A stretch of 64,000 nucleotides of DNA from Lacrimispora sphenoides (GCF_900105215.1 NZ_FOIP01000001.1:310001-374000); one strand, 5' to 3'; shown: positions 43,261 to 52,349, counted from the first letter of the stretch. Program-made: numbers and translations. The notes: generated from the letters alone by a model not told the origin.

Positions 43261-44115
43261 TTACCCTTTGATTCCGGACATTGCGATGCCCTGGATAAAG
43301 TACTTCTGCATGACGAAAAACAAAATAAGCACAGGCAGAACCATAACGGTACCCAAAGCTAACAGCACACTCCAGTTGGGGTCTAAATTAGACTTCAACA
43401 TGGACGCAGCTAAGGACAGTGTATAGAGCTGGTCCCTTCCCAAGAATACCAGCGGACCTAAAAAATCATTCCAGGACCGGATAAACGCAAAAATCGCAAC
43501 AGTCGTCAGAACCGGCTTTGCAACCGGAATTACCAGCCTCCAGAAAATTGTAAGCTCTCCTGCTCCGTCAATGCGGGCAGCTTCGGAAATATCCTGGGGA
43601 ATTCCGGTAAAAAACTGGCGCAGCAGGAAGATGAAAAAAGGATTTCCGAAAAAGCAGGTGACGGTTAGAGGCAGAAAGGTTCCAACCCACCTCATTTTGG
43701 TAAACATGAGAAACAAGGGAACCAGCGTAACCTGTGAAGGCAGGATCATCGTTACCAGCACCAGGATAAACACCTTGTCCCTGCCGGGCCAGCGCAGCCT
43801 GGAAAAGCCGTAGGCTGTTAAAGAGCAGGAAATCAGTGACCCGACAATATTAAAGAACACGATAACCATTGTATTTTTGAAATACAAAAGAAATGGAATG
43901 GATCGGAACATGTTTATAAAGTTGTCCGGTGTGAAACGGTCCGGCAGCCACTTAAAAGGCACCCGGAATAATTCGCTCTGGGCTTTAAAAGCGCCCATGA
44001 ATAAATAAAAAACAGGCAGGACAAACAACACACCTAAAACAATCAGGAATGCATATAGAAAAACCACTTCCAGACTGGGCAGGGCCTGCTTTGTCTTTCC
44101 TTTCGCTCTTGCCAT
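43261..44115 (-). CDS. Carbohydrate ABC importer permease (MalG/UgpE type)
   Basis: 284 residues from the ATG at 44115; the longer frame translates a family A repeat. Starts MARAKGKTKQALPSLEVVFLYAFLIVLGVLFVLPVFYLFMGAFKAQSELF. EAA loop: GIPQDISEAARIDGAGELTIFWRLVIPVAKPVLTT. Six membrane segments. Partner of the permease at 42364; together they form the CUT1 channel. The ribosome binding site GGAAAGGAG comes from the tail of the adjoining repeat. Confidence 0.93.
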   Translation of the reverse strand: MARAKGKTKQALPSLEVVFLYAFLIVLGVLFVLPVFYLFMGAFKAQSELFRVPFKWLPDRFTPDNFINMFRSIPFLLYFKNTMVIVFFNIVGSLISCSLTAYGFSRLRWPGRDKVFILVLVTMILPSQVTLVPLFLMFTKMRWVGTFLPLTVTCFFGNPFFIFLLRQFFTGIPQDISEAARIDGAGELTIFWRLVIPVAKPVLTTVAIFAFIRSWNDFLGPLVFLGRDQLYTLSLAASMLKSNLDPNWSVLLALGTVMVLPVLILFFVMQKYFIQGIAMSGIKG

Positions 44116-44123
44116 ATTACTTC

Positions 44124-44170
44124 TCCTTTCCTTATTCCTGCCCATGTACTTTGGGCAGAAAGGAATACCA
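44124..44170 (-). repeat. Family A intergenic repeat before permease 2
   Basis: Minus strand: GGTATTCCTTTCTGCCCA, loop, TGGGCAG, then GAATAAGGAAAGGAG, which ends nine bases before the ATG. Confidence 0.75.
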
Positions 44171-44240
44171 GCATTTGGGGCAGAGTGGCGGCAGGCTTTA
44201 AGCGCTGCGGCCGCCAATGCCTGCTAAAGCCACCGATCCC

Positions 44241-45698
44241 TTACTGGCTGTTGTCAAGCTGCGCCTGGTATTTCTCCTGCAGCTTTCCTAATTCTCCTTC
44301 AATGTCCTGGATATTTCCGTAAATAACTCCTTCCCGGAAGGTAATAAGCACCTGGGAGAGCTCTGCGGAAACGGCGCACATGGCAGGAATTCCGTTTTTC
44401 GGCGAATTGGCTATTTTTCTTTCCAGAGCGTACATTTCATCCCCGTTTTTCGTTAAGCTAATGTTGTCAAATTCCTTGTCGCTGGTTGGAATGCTTCTCC
44501 ACTGTGCAAAGTTATCTTCGTTTACGGCTCCTGACATGCAGAATTTAATAAATAAGGTGGCAAGCTCCGGATTCTTAGAGCCTTTGGGAATTGCAAATAC
44601 ATTGGTTCCGAATGGGGTGCTGTCCGCCCGTCCGCCTTCCGGCACCGGCACGCTGCAGACACGGAATTTAATATCAGGTGCATAAACCCGAAGGGCGTTG
44701 GAGAACCAGTTTCCGGTAATGGTCATGGCAACCTTTCCCGTCATAAAGGCGTGGTCAGGGGAGAACATTCCTCCAAGGCCGGAGGTAAAGGACGAGATCC
44801 GCTCCGGGTCGTATTTTTCCCCATAAGCCTGAAGCCATTCCATGCTGGCAACCATCTCCGGAGAGGTTAAGTTTAGACGGTTGGTTTCCGCATCATATAC
44901 ATTGGCCCCAAAGAAGAAAGGCAGAGTGAATGCGTCGCTCTTTAAATCCAGCCACGGGATTAAGCCAAACCTCTGATAGCTCCCATCCTCATTCTGTATG
45001 GTCATAGCCTCCGCCCAGGCATCTAACTCATCTAAAGTCCTGGGAGGATTATCCACATCAAGCCCTGCTTCCGCAGCAATATCCGGATTGTAATAAAGCA
45101 ATATGACATTGGTATCCTGAGGAATTAAGTAAGGTTCATTTTTATAATAAATAATATCCTTACAGCCCTCAAAAAAGCTGTCTACGTCCAGGCCAACCTG
45201 GTTTAAATAAGTTTCCAGCATCTCAAAGCTTCCATTGGCCGCATAGGAATAAGCGGATACCGCCCTGTCACAGACAATCAGATCAGGAGCCTGGCCTCCG
45301 GCAATGGCGGATAACAGCTTTCCATTATCAATTCCCGCCCCTTCCGGCACAAACTGCACATTGCATTTGATTCCCTTGTCAGCATAAAGCTCGTTAAATG
45401 CATCTACCCGGCTCTGGTCCCAGACCTTAGAATCTCCGGTAAACCCGGACCAGTATTGAAACTCTCCGGTCAAATCCGTATCCTCTACTTCAATCCCCAA
45501 CTCCTTCAGCCTGTCCGCAGAGGTTTTAACGGACTCCTGAGCTTTCTTTACATCTTCGCTTAAGTTTTGGCTTTCCTGGGCCTGGGCCGTCTGGGCCCCT
45601 CCTGCCTGTGTGCCTCCGGTCGATGAGCTGCCGCACCCTGCGAGTGCTCCTGCTGCCGTTACAAAGGCCAGCAAGCCTGCTGTTAATCTTCTTCTCAT
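44241..45698 (-). CDS. Carbohydrate ABC importer substrate-binding lipoprotein
   Basis: 485 residues, long for the family. Lipobox GALAGC with lipidated C22, then a Gly/Thr/Gln-rich linker. The mature domain resembles extracellular solute-binding protein family 1: FQYWSGFTGDSKVWDQSRVDAFNELYADKGIKCNVQFVPEGAGIDNGKLLSAIAGGQAPDLI and the C-terminal TPFGTNVFAIPKGSKNPELATLFIKF. CUT1 substrate capture. Located first after a VOC gene in the AraC-controlled operon. Confidence 0.92.
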   Translation of the reverse strand: MRRRLTAGLLAFVTAAGALAGCGSSSTGGTQAGGAQTAQAQESQNLSEDVKKAQESVKTSADRLKELGIEVEDTDLTGEFQYWSGFTGDSKVWDQSRVDAFNELYADKGIKCNVQFVPEGAGIDNGKLLSAIAGGQAPDLIVCDRAVSAYSYAANGSFEMLETYLNQVGLDVDSFFEGCKDIIYYKNEPYLIPQDTNVILLYYNPDIAAEAGLDVDNPPRTLDELDAWAEAMTIQNEDGSYQRFGLIPWLDLKSDAFTLPFFFGANVYDAETNRLNLTSPEMVASMEWLQAYGEKYDPERISSFTSGLGGMFSPDHAFMTGKVAMTITGNWFSNALRVYAPDIKFRVCSVPVPEGGRADSTPFGTNVFAIPKGSKNPELATLFIKFCMSGAVNEDNFAQWRSIPTSDKEFDNISLTKNGDEMYALERKIANSPKNGIPAMCAVSAELSQVLITFREGVIYGNIQDIEGELGKLQEKYQAQLDNSQ

Positions 45699-45753
45699 AC
45701 CTTTCTCCTTTCCATCATTAATAAACTTAAATCAATGCTTTACCCCATACTTT

Positions 45754-46200
45754 TTACGGCTCGTATTTTACCTGTACAAAGGTTCCTAATTTCTCCCTGC
45801 TGTCAAATACCGTATAATTGCCTCCCTCGTATTCCCCGTAGTGGCGGACCGGCATACCGTTTTCTTCAAAATAATTTACCGCAGCCCCCCGGTCTTCCGT
45901 CATAAAAGCAATGTGATGAACACCGTCCCCGTTCTTTTCCAGAAAATCCTTCCACGAACTGGGTTCCTCGTCCGGCTCTGTGATTTCAAGCACTATCTGC
46001 CCCAGATCAAACACCGCAAGCCTAGCCCTGGTTTTGGTCGGCTTTCCCTGAAACTTCGTATGTGCCTCCGATTCCTCCGGCACACAAAATGGCGTCGGTT
46101 TTAGAACTCCAAACAGCTTTGCATACTCTTCCACTGTCTTGTCCAAATCCTTTACCACAAGCGCTACCTGGCATATGGTCTTCCCATCGATCACTCCCAT
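45754..46200 (-). CDS. VOC-family protein, second copy in the operon
   Basis: 148 residues from the ATG at 46200, seven bases after AAAGGAG. TICQVALVVKDLDKTVEEYAKLFG begins module 1, IVLEITEPDEEPSSWKDFLEKNGDGVHHIAFMTED links to module 2, and FVQVKYEP ends it. The central PSSWKDFL resembles PSTWRNAL of the VOC at 39865, so the two are paralogues that may form a heterodimer or do successive steps. First gene of the catabolic operon, divergent from araC. Confidence 0.83.
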   Translation of the reverse strand: MGVIDGKTICQVALVVKDLDKTVEEYAKLFGVLKPTPFCVPEESEAHTKFQGKPTKTRARLAVFDLGQIVLEITEPDEEPSSWKDFLEKNGDGVHHIAFMTEDRGAAVNYFEENGMPVRHYGEYEGGNYTVFDSREKLGTFVQVKYEP

Positions 46201-46473
46201 TTTAACTCCTTTCTGCAGTTGGTCTTTTTCCTTTTTGGTATATTCAATATAACATTCTGGCTCCTGCATTTCTAACTATATATTGCTACTCATATATTAG
46301 TTATTGCTCACTTTTATGGGGAATTGCATTTTACAAATATATATATAGTATATTTTATTATATAAATCGCTATACTTTTATGCAATTTTCCTATATTTTA
46401 AAAGCAATTTTTGAACTATAATTAAAAAATATAGTAAGTATTATACAAACCCTGACAGAAGGAGCAGCCCTTT
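46201..46473. promoter_or_regulatory. Divergent control region of the catabolic operon and araC
   Basis: 273 bp, very AT-rich, with an ATATATATA tract around 46340. A TATAAT (46417-46422) faces the araC gene, with a weak -35. No clear AraC direct-repeat site could be picked out. Confidence 0.4.
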
Positions 46474-47337
46474 ATGATTAAACCGGATTTATCAGAGCCT
46501 ATGCAATTTATGCACGACATGTCCATCAATGTGTCTTACGGACATTTTTACTCCGTTTTCCCCACTCACTGGCACAACTTTATGGAGATTTTAGCACCTT
46601 TATCCGATGACATGTCCATTACCCTGGACAATGAAGTCTTTATGTTAAAAGCGAACCAGTTTGTCCTAATCCCTCCCCGCAACCTTCATTCTCTGACCAA
46701 AAACAGTCTAAGCCCCTGCCTGGTCGTCCAGTTTTCCGACTTGTTTTTACCTCAACTGCAGGATTTCATCCACCATAAGCAGCTTTTGTTCTGTCAGCCC
46801 ATTCTGGAGGTAAGCGGCAGCGCTTCTTTTACGGAAAACCCTATAGATATTTTGTTAAAAATAAAAAAGCTCTACTACAGCAGCATTTCCTTTAAAGAAA
46901 TGCGCATGTATGAAGAGCTTCTACATTTTTTTATTGTTATTGGAGAACACAACTGTCAGATCGAACACAAGCTTTCCGCCCAGAAAACACCGCAGCAAAA
47001 GGCTTATGATAAAAAGTTCGATCTGGTGACGGAATATATCGGGCAGCACTATATGGAGCCAGTCAGCTTAGAGGACTTAGCTGCCTTTGCAGGCTTCAGC
47101 AAATACCATTTTTCCAGAATCTTTAAGGCCCACTACCAGACCTCCCTGCCGGAGTATATCACTTCCGTCCGTATTTCCAAGGCCAAAGAGCTGTTGGAAA
47201 ATCCGGACTTATCCATTATGGACGTTGCCCTCCAGTCTGGATTTTTAAGCTTATCATCCTTTAACCGGACCTTTAAGCAGAGAAACAACTGCACTCCTTC
47301 CGAGTTTCGGAAAATGTTCGACTATTTTCCGGCCTGA
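46474..47337 (+). CDS. AraC-family transcriptional regulator
   Basis: 287 residues. N-terminal cupin sensor domain (1-110): SYGHFYSVFPTHWHNFMEILAPL, then ANQFVLIPPRNLHSL. C-terminal double helix-turn-helix from about 185: FDLVTEYIGQHYMEPVSLEDLAAFAGFSKYHFSRIFKAHYQTSLPEYITSVRISKAKELL and DVALQSGFLSLSSFNRTFKQRNNCTPSEFRK. AGAAGGAG precedes the ATG. Diverges from the VOC-ABC-SDR-Gfo/Idh operon and probably activates it when a sugar or glycoside binds the cupin. Stop codon abuts the stop of the convergent U32 gene. Confidence 0.92.
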   Translation: MIKPDLSEPMQFMHDMSINVSYGHFYSVFPTHWHNFMEILAPLSDDMSITLDNEVFMLKANQFVLIPPRNLHSLTKNSLSPCLVVQFSDLFLPQLQDFIHHKQLLFCQPILEVSGSASFTENPIDILLKIKKLYYSSISFKEMRMYEELLHFFIVIGEHNCQIEHKLSAQKTPQQKAYDKKFDLVTEYIGQHYMEPVSLEDLAAFAGFSKYHFSRIFKAHYQTSLPEYITSVRISKAKELLENPDLSIMDVALQSGFLSLSSFNRTFKQRNNCTPSEFRKMFDYFPA

Positions 47338-48564
47338 TCAGGCCTTGCAGCGCAAAATATCGTATTCCTGCGGTACGTCCCCTTCAAACTCTAAGTACAG
47401 CACCTGCTTGGAATGAGGGGCGCTTTCCTGGGAATTTCCTTCTTCATCATAAATGGCTTTTACAAGGACTTCCAAGTTCCTGCCATCGGGCTTCATCACC
47501 TCAATGGTGTCTCCTACGGAAAACTTGTTCTTCTGCGTGGTACGGGCAAATCCTCTCTCATCCACTGCCTCAATGGTTCCCAGATACGTATAGTTTTTTA
47601 CATAAGTATTGTTGTCATAGATCTGGGTGGTGGAATCAGGTTTGCTAAAATAAAAGCCGGTGGTAAATTCCCGGTAGGTGCATTTGCCGATTTCGGAGCG
47701 GTACCACTCCATATTGGTCCGGTAGATTTCAGGGTCCTTGTTATAATCATCAATGGCCTTTCGGTAGGTTCTGGCCACAGTGGCTACATAAAGGGCGGTT
47801 TTCATGCGGCCCTCGATCTTAAAGCTGTCAATCCCCGCATCCATCATCTCCGGAATATGTTCGATCATGCATAAATCTTTGGAATTGAAGAAATAGGTTC
47901 CCCGCTCATTTTCATAGACTGGCATGTATTCCCCGGGCCGTTGTTCCTCAACAATGGAATACTTCCAGCGGCATGGATGGGTACAGGCTCCCTGATTGGC
48001 ATCTCTTCCTGTCATAAAATTGCTTAAAAGACAGCGCCCGGAATAGGAAATGCACATCGCCCCATGAATGAAGCTTTCAATCTCCATGTCTTCCGGAATC
48101 TGGCTGCGTATTTCTTTAATCTCTGCCAAAGAAAGCTCCCTGGCGGAAACGACCCGTTTGGCTCCAAGCTGGTGCCAGAACAGATAGGTCCCGTAATTGG
48201 TATTGTTTGCCTGAGTGCTGATATGAATTTCCAGATCCGGCATGATACGCTTTGCAATAGCAAATACTCCCGGATCGGAGATAATCAAGGCATCAAGGCC
48301 TGTTTCCTTTAATTCTTTAAAATATTCCTCAACTCCGGTCAGGTCATCATTATGGGCCAGAATGTTGGCCGTGACATAGACCTTTACCCCTCTTTCGTGG
48401 GCAAAGACAATTCCTTCCCGGATCTCTTCCATTGTAAAATTCTTTGCCTTGGCGCGGAGGCCAAAGGCTTCTCCCCCGATGTAGACGGCGTCTGCGCCGT
48501 AAACTACCGCAGTTTTAAGTACTTCCAGGCTGCCTGCCGGAATCAAAAGTTCGGTCTTTCTCAT
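47338..48564 (-). CDS. trhP: U32 peptidase-family protein, probable tRNA U34 hydroxylation factor (TrhP)
   Basis: 408 residues. Starts TELLIPAGSLEVLKTAVVYGADAVYIGGEAFGLRAKAKNF. The Cys-rich segment GAMCISYSGRCLLSNFMTGRDANQGACTHPCRW holds four Cys, likely an Fe-S site. DSFKIEGRMKTALYVATVARTYRKAID is the C-terminal signature. It lies in the same neighbourhood as the O-methyltransferase (TrmR-like) and the YrrL-like gene, as in Bacillus subtilis yrrL-yrrM-yrrN-yrrO. In that pathway U32 proteins make 5-hydroxyuridine at tRNA position 34, which TrmR methylates. Bacillus has two (yrrN, yrrO); only one is here. Older annotation calls it a collagenase-like protease. Confidence 0.85.
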   Translation of the reverse strand: MRKTELLIPAGSLEVLKTAVVYGADAVYIGGEAFGLRAKAKNFTMEEIREGIVFAHERGVKVYVTANILAHNDDLTGVEEYFKELKETGLDALIISDPGVFAIAKRIMPDLEIHISTQANNTNYGTYLFWHQLGAKRVVSARELSLAEIKEIRSQIPEDMEIESFIHGAMCISYSGRCLLSNFMTGRDANQGACTHPCRWKYSIVEEQRPGEYMPVYENERGTYFFNSKDLCMIEHIPEMMDAGIDSFKIEGRMKTALYVATVARTYRKAIDDYNKDPEIYRTNMEWYRSEIGKCTYREFTTGFYFSKPDSTTQIYDNNTYVKNYTYLGTIEAVDERGFARTTQKNKFSVGDTIEVMKPDGRNLEVLVKAIYDEEGNSQESAPHSKQVLYLEFEGDVPQEYDILRCKA

Positions 48565-48588
48565 GAAAATCCTTTCTTATGTCCATAT

Positions 48589-48627
48589 TTAAAGAAGTCC
48601 GACTCGCCTTACGGCTCATCGAACGTC
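48589..48627 (-). repeat. Family B intergenic repeat, copy 1
   Basis: Minus-strand core CGTTCGATGAGCC-GTAA-GGCGAGTCG-GACTTCTTTAA. The arms CGATGAGCC/GGCGAGTCG pair except for a central tandem G.A/A.G. Located in the 159-bp gap before the trhP gene. Copies at 55025 and 62348. Confidence 0.65.
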
Positions 48628-48723
48628 TAATTTGCTAAGTGTCTTATAGGGTCAAGCGGATATTCGCAATTCGGTTAAATTCAGGCCGCCATTTGCCGCC
48701 ATTTGCTTCCTTCATTAAGTAAA

Positions 48724-49365
48724 TCAGATCAGTATGCTGACGGTAATCCCGTCCCCGATTGGTACAATGGTCGTTGTAAGCCGCTCAGAATGCTTAAGCT
48801 CATATAAGTATTCCCGCATCCGCCCGTGAATGGTCCGGTTCCGGCGCTCCACCGCATAGCGGGATTCTATGATATCCCCATCCTGAAGGACATTATCGGA
48901 AATCAGCATCCCTCCTGGGGCCATAAGCTCTAAAATCCTTGGCAGCCACAAAAGATACTGCCCCTTGGCCGCATCCATGAAAACAAGGTCAAAGGGGCGG
49001 TCAAGCCCCTTTAATATCTCCTGCGCATCTCCCTCTAGCAAGGTGATCCGCTCTGTTTCTCCGGCCTCTATAAAATTTTCTTTGGCCTCTGGAATCCTTT
49101 TTTCATATTTTTCTATGGTGGTGATATGGCAGTCAGGCGGCATAGCCTCGGCCATTAAAAGAGTAGAGTATCCCACCGCCGTCCCAACCTCCAGTATGGC
49201 CTTTGGCCTCATGGCGGCAGTCATTGTCTGTAGAAAAGCGGCAGTTTCTTCCCTGATGATCGGAACACCTTCCTGCCTCGCCTTTTTCCCTATCTTTGTA
49301 AGGAGCGGGCTTCTATCTTTTTCCAGAGACTTTATATAATCCGTTATCCTGTCGTTTACAATCAT
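48724..49365 (-). CDS. trmR: O-methyltransferase, probable tRNA 5-hydroxyuridine methyltransferase TrmR
   Basis: 213 residues, class I SAM methyltransferase of the O-MT (YrrM) family. SAM motif ILEVGTAVGYSTLLMAEAM, then TTIEKYEKRIPEAKENF, GDAQEIL, and the metal-binding DLVFMDAAKGQYLLW, with SDNVL in place of the usual D-N-V. Identification as TrmR rests on synteny with the U32 gene downstream and the YrrL-like gene upstream, with which it overlaps by ATGA. TrmR converts ho5U34 to mo5U34 in tRNA. Confidence 0.82.
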   Translation of the reverse strand: MIVNDRITDYIKSLEKDRSPLLTKIGKKARQEGVPIIREETAAFLQTMTAAMRPKAILEVGTAVGYSTLLMAEAMPPDCHITTIEKYEKRIPEAKENFIEAGETERITLLEGDAQEILKGLDRPFDLVFMDAAKGQYLLWLPRILELMAPGGMLISDNVLQDGDIIESRYAVERRNRTIHGRMREYLYELKHSERLTTTIVPIGDGITVSILI

Positions 49366-49757
49366 TTTTTTACTTCCTTTTCCTCTGTATTCTCATTCAT
49401 TATCTGAAGGATTTCCTTTGAGGTCATGGAAGTGTTAAAGGTATAGTCTCCCGGTTTTACCTTATAATCAAAAAACTCCGCCTGTATGATAAAGGAATAT
49501 TCATTGGATATCAAACCACTGTCCTTTAAAATCTTTGCCGCCTGGGATACGGAAGTTCCTTTGTTAATGGTTATCTCCTTGTCACGTCCCGGCTCTGCTT
49601 CCATTGCAGAGGCATAGAATATCTCATGGCCGAACTCGTATCCTCTTGTAACTCCCTCATAAAGGAGAAGGATCACCAGGGCAAGGATAATAAGCCTGCT
49701 TGAAATCGCAATGACTGCTCCAGTTATTTTATTAATCTCTTTCGTCGCACGGCTCAT
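49362..49757 (-). CDS. Short YceG/MltG-like membrane protein lacking the catalytic domain
   Basis: 131 residues from the ATG at 49757. One membrane helix, AVIAISSRLIILALVILLLYEG (about 13-34), and an extracytoplasmic part ITINKGTSVSQAAKILKDSGLISNEYSFIIQAEFFDYKVKPGDYTFNTSMTSKEILQIM that matches the LysM-like N-terminal region of YceG/MltG endolytic transglycosylases. The catalytic domain with its Glu is absent (full proteins are about 350 residues), so it cannot cut glycan. Occupies the yrrL position next to trmR. Could be a regulator of MltG or a relic. Confidence 0.8.
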   Translation of the reverse strand: MSRATKEINKITGAVIAISSRLIILALVILLLYEGVTRGYEFGHEIFYASAMEAEPGRDKEITINKGTSVSQAAKILKDSGLISNEYSFIIQAEFFDYKVKPGDYTFNTSMTSKEILQIMNENTEEKEVKK

Positions 49758-49760
49758 ATC

Positions 49761-49863
49761 CTGCTTCCTTTCATTGATTTCGCCCGCATTGCAGGGCATA
49801 AAGGGATACCCGCAGGGTGTTCATCTTATTGCACGCTTTACAGGGCATAAAGGGATACCCTGT
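49761..49863 (-). repeat. Family A intergenic repeat, two tandem copies before the YceG-like gene
   Basis: Minus strand: GGGTATCCCTTTATGCCCTG occurs twice (about 49863 and 49818 downward). The proximal copy has the GCCC..GGGC hairpin and ends in AAAGGAAGCAGGA, which is used as ribosome binding site; in the distal copy the right arm is partly lost. Confidence 0.7.
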
Positions 49864-49864
49864 T

Positions 49865-51532
49865 CTATACTTCCATAATGATTGGCAGAATCATAGGATT
49901 CCGTTTCATCCGCTTCCATAAAAAGTCGCTTAAGCTATCCCGTATCACATTCTTAATCTTACCCCAGTCATTGACATGGCGGTCCAGGCAGTCAGCAACA
50001 GCGTCATTGACAATGTTCCTTGCCTCCTCCATTAAATCCTCAGACTCACGTACATAAACAAATCCTCTGGATACAATATCCGGACCTGCCAAAAGTTGAT
50101 TGGAATATTTCTCCAGGGTCAGAACCACCACGATAATTCCGTTCTGTGCAAGGTTCTGCCTGTCTCTTAAAACGATATTCCCTACATCTCCGACGCCAAG
50201 ACCATCTACCAGGATTCCTCCTGCCTGCACATGGTCCACGATCTTCCAGGATTCCTGTCCCAGCTCCACCACATCGCCGGAAGACATGATAATCACATTC
50301 TCCTTAGGGGTTCCCATCGCCTGAACCAGATTCTTCTGGGCCATGATATGACGGTATTCACCGTGAACCGGGATGGCGTATTTGGGACGGACCAGGGCAT
50401 ACATCAACTTGATTTCCTCCTGGCATGCATGTCCAGATACATGAGTGTCATCGCTGATAACCTCTGCTCCCTTCATGGAAAGCTCGTTAACGACCTTGGA
50501 AACAGCCTTTTCATTGCCAGGAATCGGATGAGAGCTTAAAATTATCACATCGGTTGGCTTAATGGAAATCTTTTTATGGGTGCTGCTTGCCATACGGGAA
50601 AGTGCTGCCATGGATTCTCCCTGGCTTCCGGTGGTGATGAGCACAGTTTGCTCATCGGGATAATTTTTTAACTGGTCAATTTCAATGAGGGTTCCATCCG
50701 GAATATTGATATAGCCAAGCTCACTGGCTGTGCCGATCACATTGACCATGCTGCGGCCCTCTACCACTACCTTGCGGCCATACTTGGCTGCGGAATTGAT
50801 GACCTGCTGTACCCGGTCAACGTTTGAAGCAAAGGTGGCTACAAGGATTCGGTTATTCTTATGGTCTGCAAAAATGTTGTCAAAGGTCTTTCCCACGGTC
50901 TTTTCCGAAGGAGTGAATCCCGGCCTGATGGCATTGGTACTGTCACACATCAGGGCAAGTACGCCCTTTTTTCCCAGCTCGGCAAAACGCTCTAAATCAG
51001 CCGGTTCCCCGAATACGGGAGTGTAGTCAATCTTAAAATCGCCTGTATGCAGAATCACGCCGGCCGGAGAAAAAATGGCAAGGGCGGAGGCATCGGCGAT
51101 GCTGTGGTTGGTCTTGATAAATTCGATACGGAAACAGCCTAAATTAACGGACTGCCCGTGCTTGATCACCTTTCTCTTGGTGTTTTTTAATAAATTATGT
51201 TCTTTCAGCTTGTTCTCGATCAGGGCAATGGTAAGCTTTGTTCCGTATACCGGCACATTGATATCCCTTAAAATGTAGGGAAGAGCGCCGATATGGTCCT
51301 CGTGGCCATGGGTGATAACAAATCCCTTTACTTTATCAATGTTCTGTTTTAAGTAAGAGACATCCGGTATCACCAGATCGATTCCTAACATATCATCGGT
51401 TGGGAATGCAAGTCCGCAGTCCACAATGATGATGCTGTCTTCACATTCAAAAGCAGTGATATTCATACCGATCTGCTCCATTCCGCCTAAAGGAATGATT
51501 TTAACTTTCGCGTTACTGTCTTGTTTTTTCAA
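49865..51532 (-). CDS. rnj: Ribonuclease J
   Basis: 555 residues. Metallo-beta-lactamase core with GFVITHGHEDHIGALPYIL (HxHxDH zinc motif), CDSTNAIRPGFTPSEKTVG, the beta-CASP domain with ILVATFASNVDRVQQVI, and SSHPIPGNEKAVSKVVNELSMKGA. The RNase J signature HVSGHACQEEIKLMYALVRPKYAIPVHGEYRH contains further ligands. The C-terminal domain is shorter than in Bacillus RNase J1. Processes and degrades mRNA and matures 16S rRNA as a 5'-3' exo/endonuclease. Directly downstream of fur. Confidence 0.96.
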   Translation of the reverse strand: MKKQDSNAKVKIIPLGGMEQIGMNITAFECEDSIIIVDCGLAFPTDDMLGIDLVIPDVSYLKQNIDKVKGFVITHGHEDHIGALPYILRDINVPVYGTKLTIALIENKLKEHNLLKNTKRKVIKHGQSVNLGCFRIEFIKTNHSIADASALAIFSPAGVILHTGDFKIDYTPVFGEPADLERFAELGKKGVLALMCDSTNAIRPGFTPSEKTVGKTFDNIFADHKNNRILVATFASNVDRVQQVINSAAKYGRKVVVEGRSMVNVIGTASELGYINIPDGTLIEIDQLKNYPDEQTVLITTGSQGESMAALSRMASSTHKKISIKPTDVIILSSHPIPGNEKAVSKVVNELSMKGAEVISDDTHVSGHACQEEIKLMYALVRPKYAIPVHGEYRHIMAQKNLVQAMGTPKENVIIMSSGDVVELGQESWKIVDHVQAGGILVDGLGVGDVGNIVLRDRQNLAQNGIIVVVLTLEKYSNQLLAGPDIVSRGFVYVRESEDLMEEARNIVNDAVADCLDRHVNDWGKIKNVIRDSLSDFLWKRMKRNPMILPIIMEV

Positions 51533-51547
51533 TATTTTACCTCCATC

Positions 51548-52015
51548 TTATGATTTTCCGTCCTGTTCTTCTTCCATTGCTTCCCGGCATTTCCTGCAAT
51601 ACCCGTGCAGCTTCACTTCATGATCGGTCACAAGAAAACCTGTCCTGTCAAGAAGGGCCTGCTCCAGCGTATCCAGTAAATCGCCTTGGAAGGAAAATAC
51701 GTTTCCGCATCGGTTGCAAATCGCGTGGTGGTGGTGATGTCTGGACTCACGATCCAAGCCCCCCAATTCATAGCGGGCGAATCCATCGTCAAAACTGACC
51801 TTGTCAATCACAGATAGATCCACAAGTACCTGCACGGTCCTGTAAATCGTGGCAAGCCCAATCTCCGGGCACTCCTGCCTGGCCAGATCATAGATCTCTT
51901 CCGCAGTCAGATGCTGCCCGGGGCGCTCTGCCATGAGTTCCAGTACCAGCATGCGCTGGTTGGTCACCTTGAGTCCTTTCTCTCGAAGCATATTTTTAAA
52001 TATTTCCTGTTTCAT
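51548..52015 (-). CDS. fur: Fur-family metal-responsive repressor
   Basis: 155 residues. Winged helix LREKGLKVTNQRMLVLELMAERPGQHLTAEEIYDLARQECPEIGLATIYRTVQVLVDL, then the regulatory metal site region GLDRESRHHHHHAICNRCGNVFSF and structural zinc cysteines CNRC and GYCRKCREAME. Fur, Zur or PerR cannot be separated with certainty; the His-rich SRHHHHHAICNRCG layout is common in Fur/PerR. It sits between the DUF1292 protein and RNase J. It may also regulate the metal importer at 1-1468, where a weak Fur-like box was noticed. Confidence 0.9.
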   Translation of the reverse strand: MKQEIFKNMLREKGLKVTNQRMLVLELMAERPGQHLTAEEIYDLARQECPEIGLATIYRTVQVLVDLSVIDKVSFDDGFARYELGGLDRESRHHHHHAICNRCGNVFSFQGDLLDTLEQALLDRTGFLVTDHEVKLHGYCRKCREAMEEEQDGKS

Positions 52016-52067
52016 TAACAGTCCCTCAATTACTCACCATCATTTTTGTGTGAAAGATGCTTTTCTT

Positions 52068-52349
52068 TCAAATTTGGATATCCACATCTGCTCCGTCAAG
52101 CAGTTCGGAAAATATCTTAAATAAATAATCTATTTCGTTATCATCCTCTACAAACTCATACAAAGCCTGGCTGTCTTCCTGCTTTGACAAATCCTTTAAG
52201 ATGTAACATTCCCCTTCGTCATCGTCATCTGCCGCATCAGTTACCAGCAGATAATTCATCCCATTAATTCTGGTTTCCTCCAGAACGTAAAACTCTACGT
52301 GTTCCCCTGAATCCGTTGTCAGGGTAATCTTCTTCTCATCACTGTTCAT
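52068..52349 (-). CDS. DUF1292 protein (YrzB-like)
   Basis: 93 residues, acidic. [38 protein letters not shown] and an Asp/Glu-rich middle ([15 protein letters not shown]), ending in [22 protein letters not shown]. Conserved in Firmicutes between yrrK (ruvX) and yrrL; no function known. Its ATG overlaps the ruvX stop by 11 bp. Confidence 0.88.
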   Translation of the reverse strand: MNSDEKKITLTTDSGEHVEFYVLEETRINGMNYLLVTDAADDDDEGECYILKDLSKQEDSQALYEFVEDDNEIDYLFKIFSELLDGADVDIQI

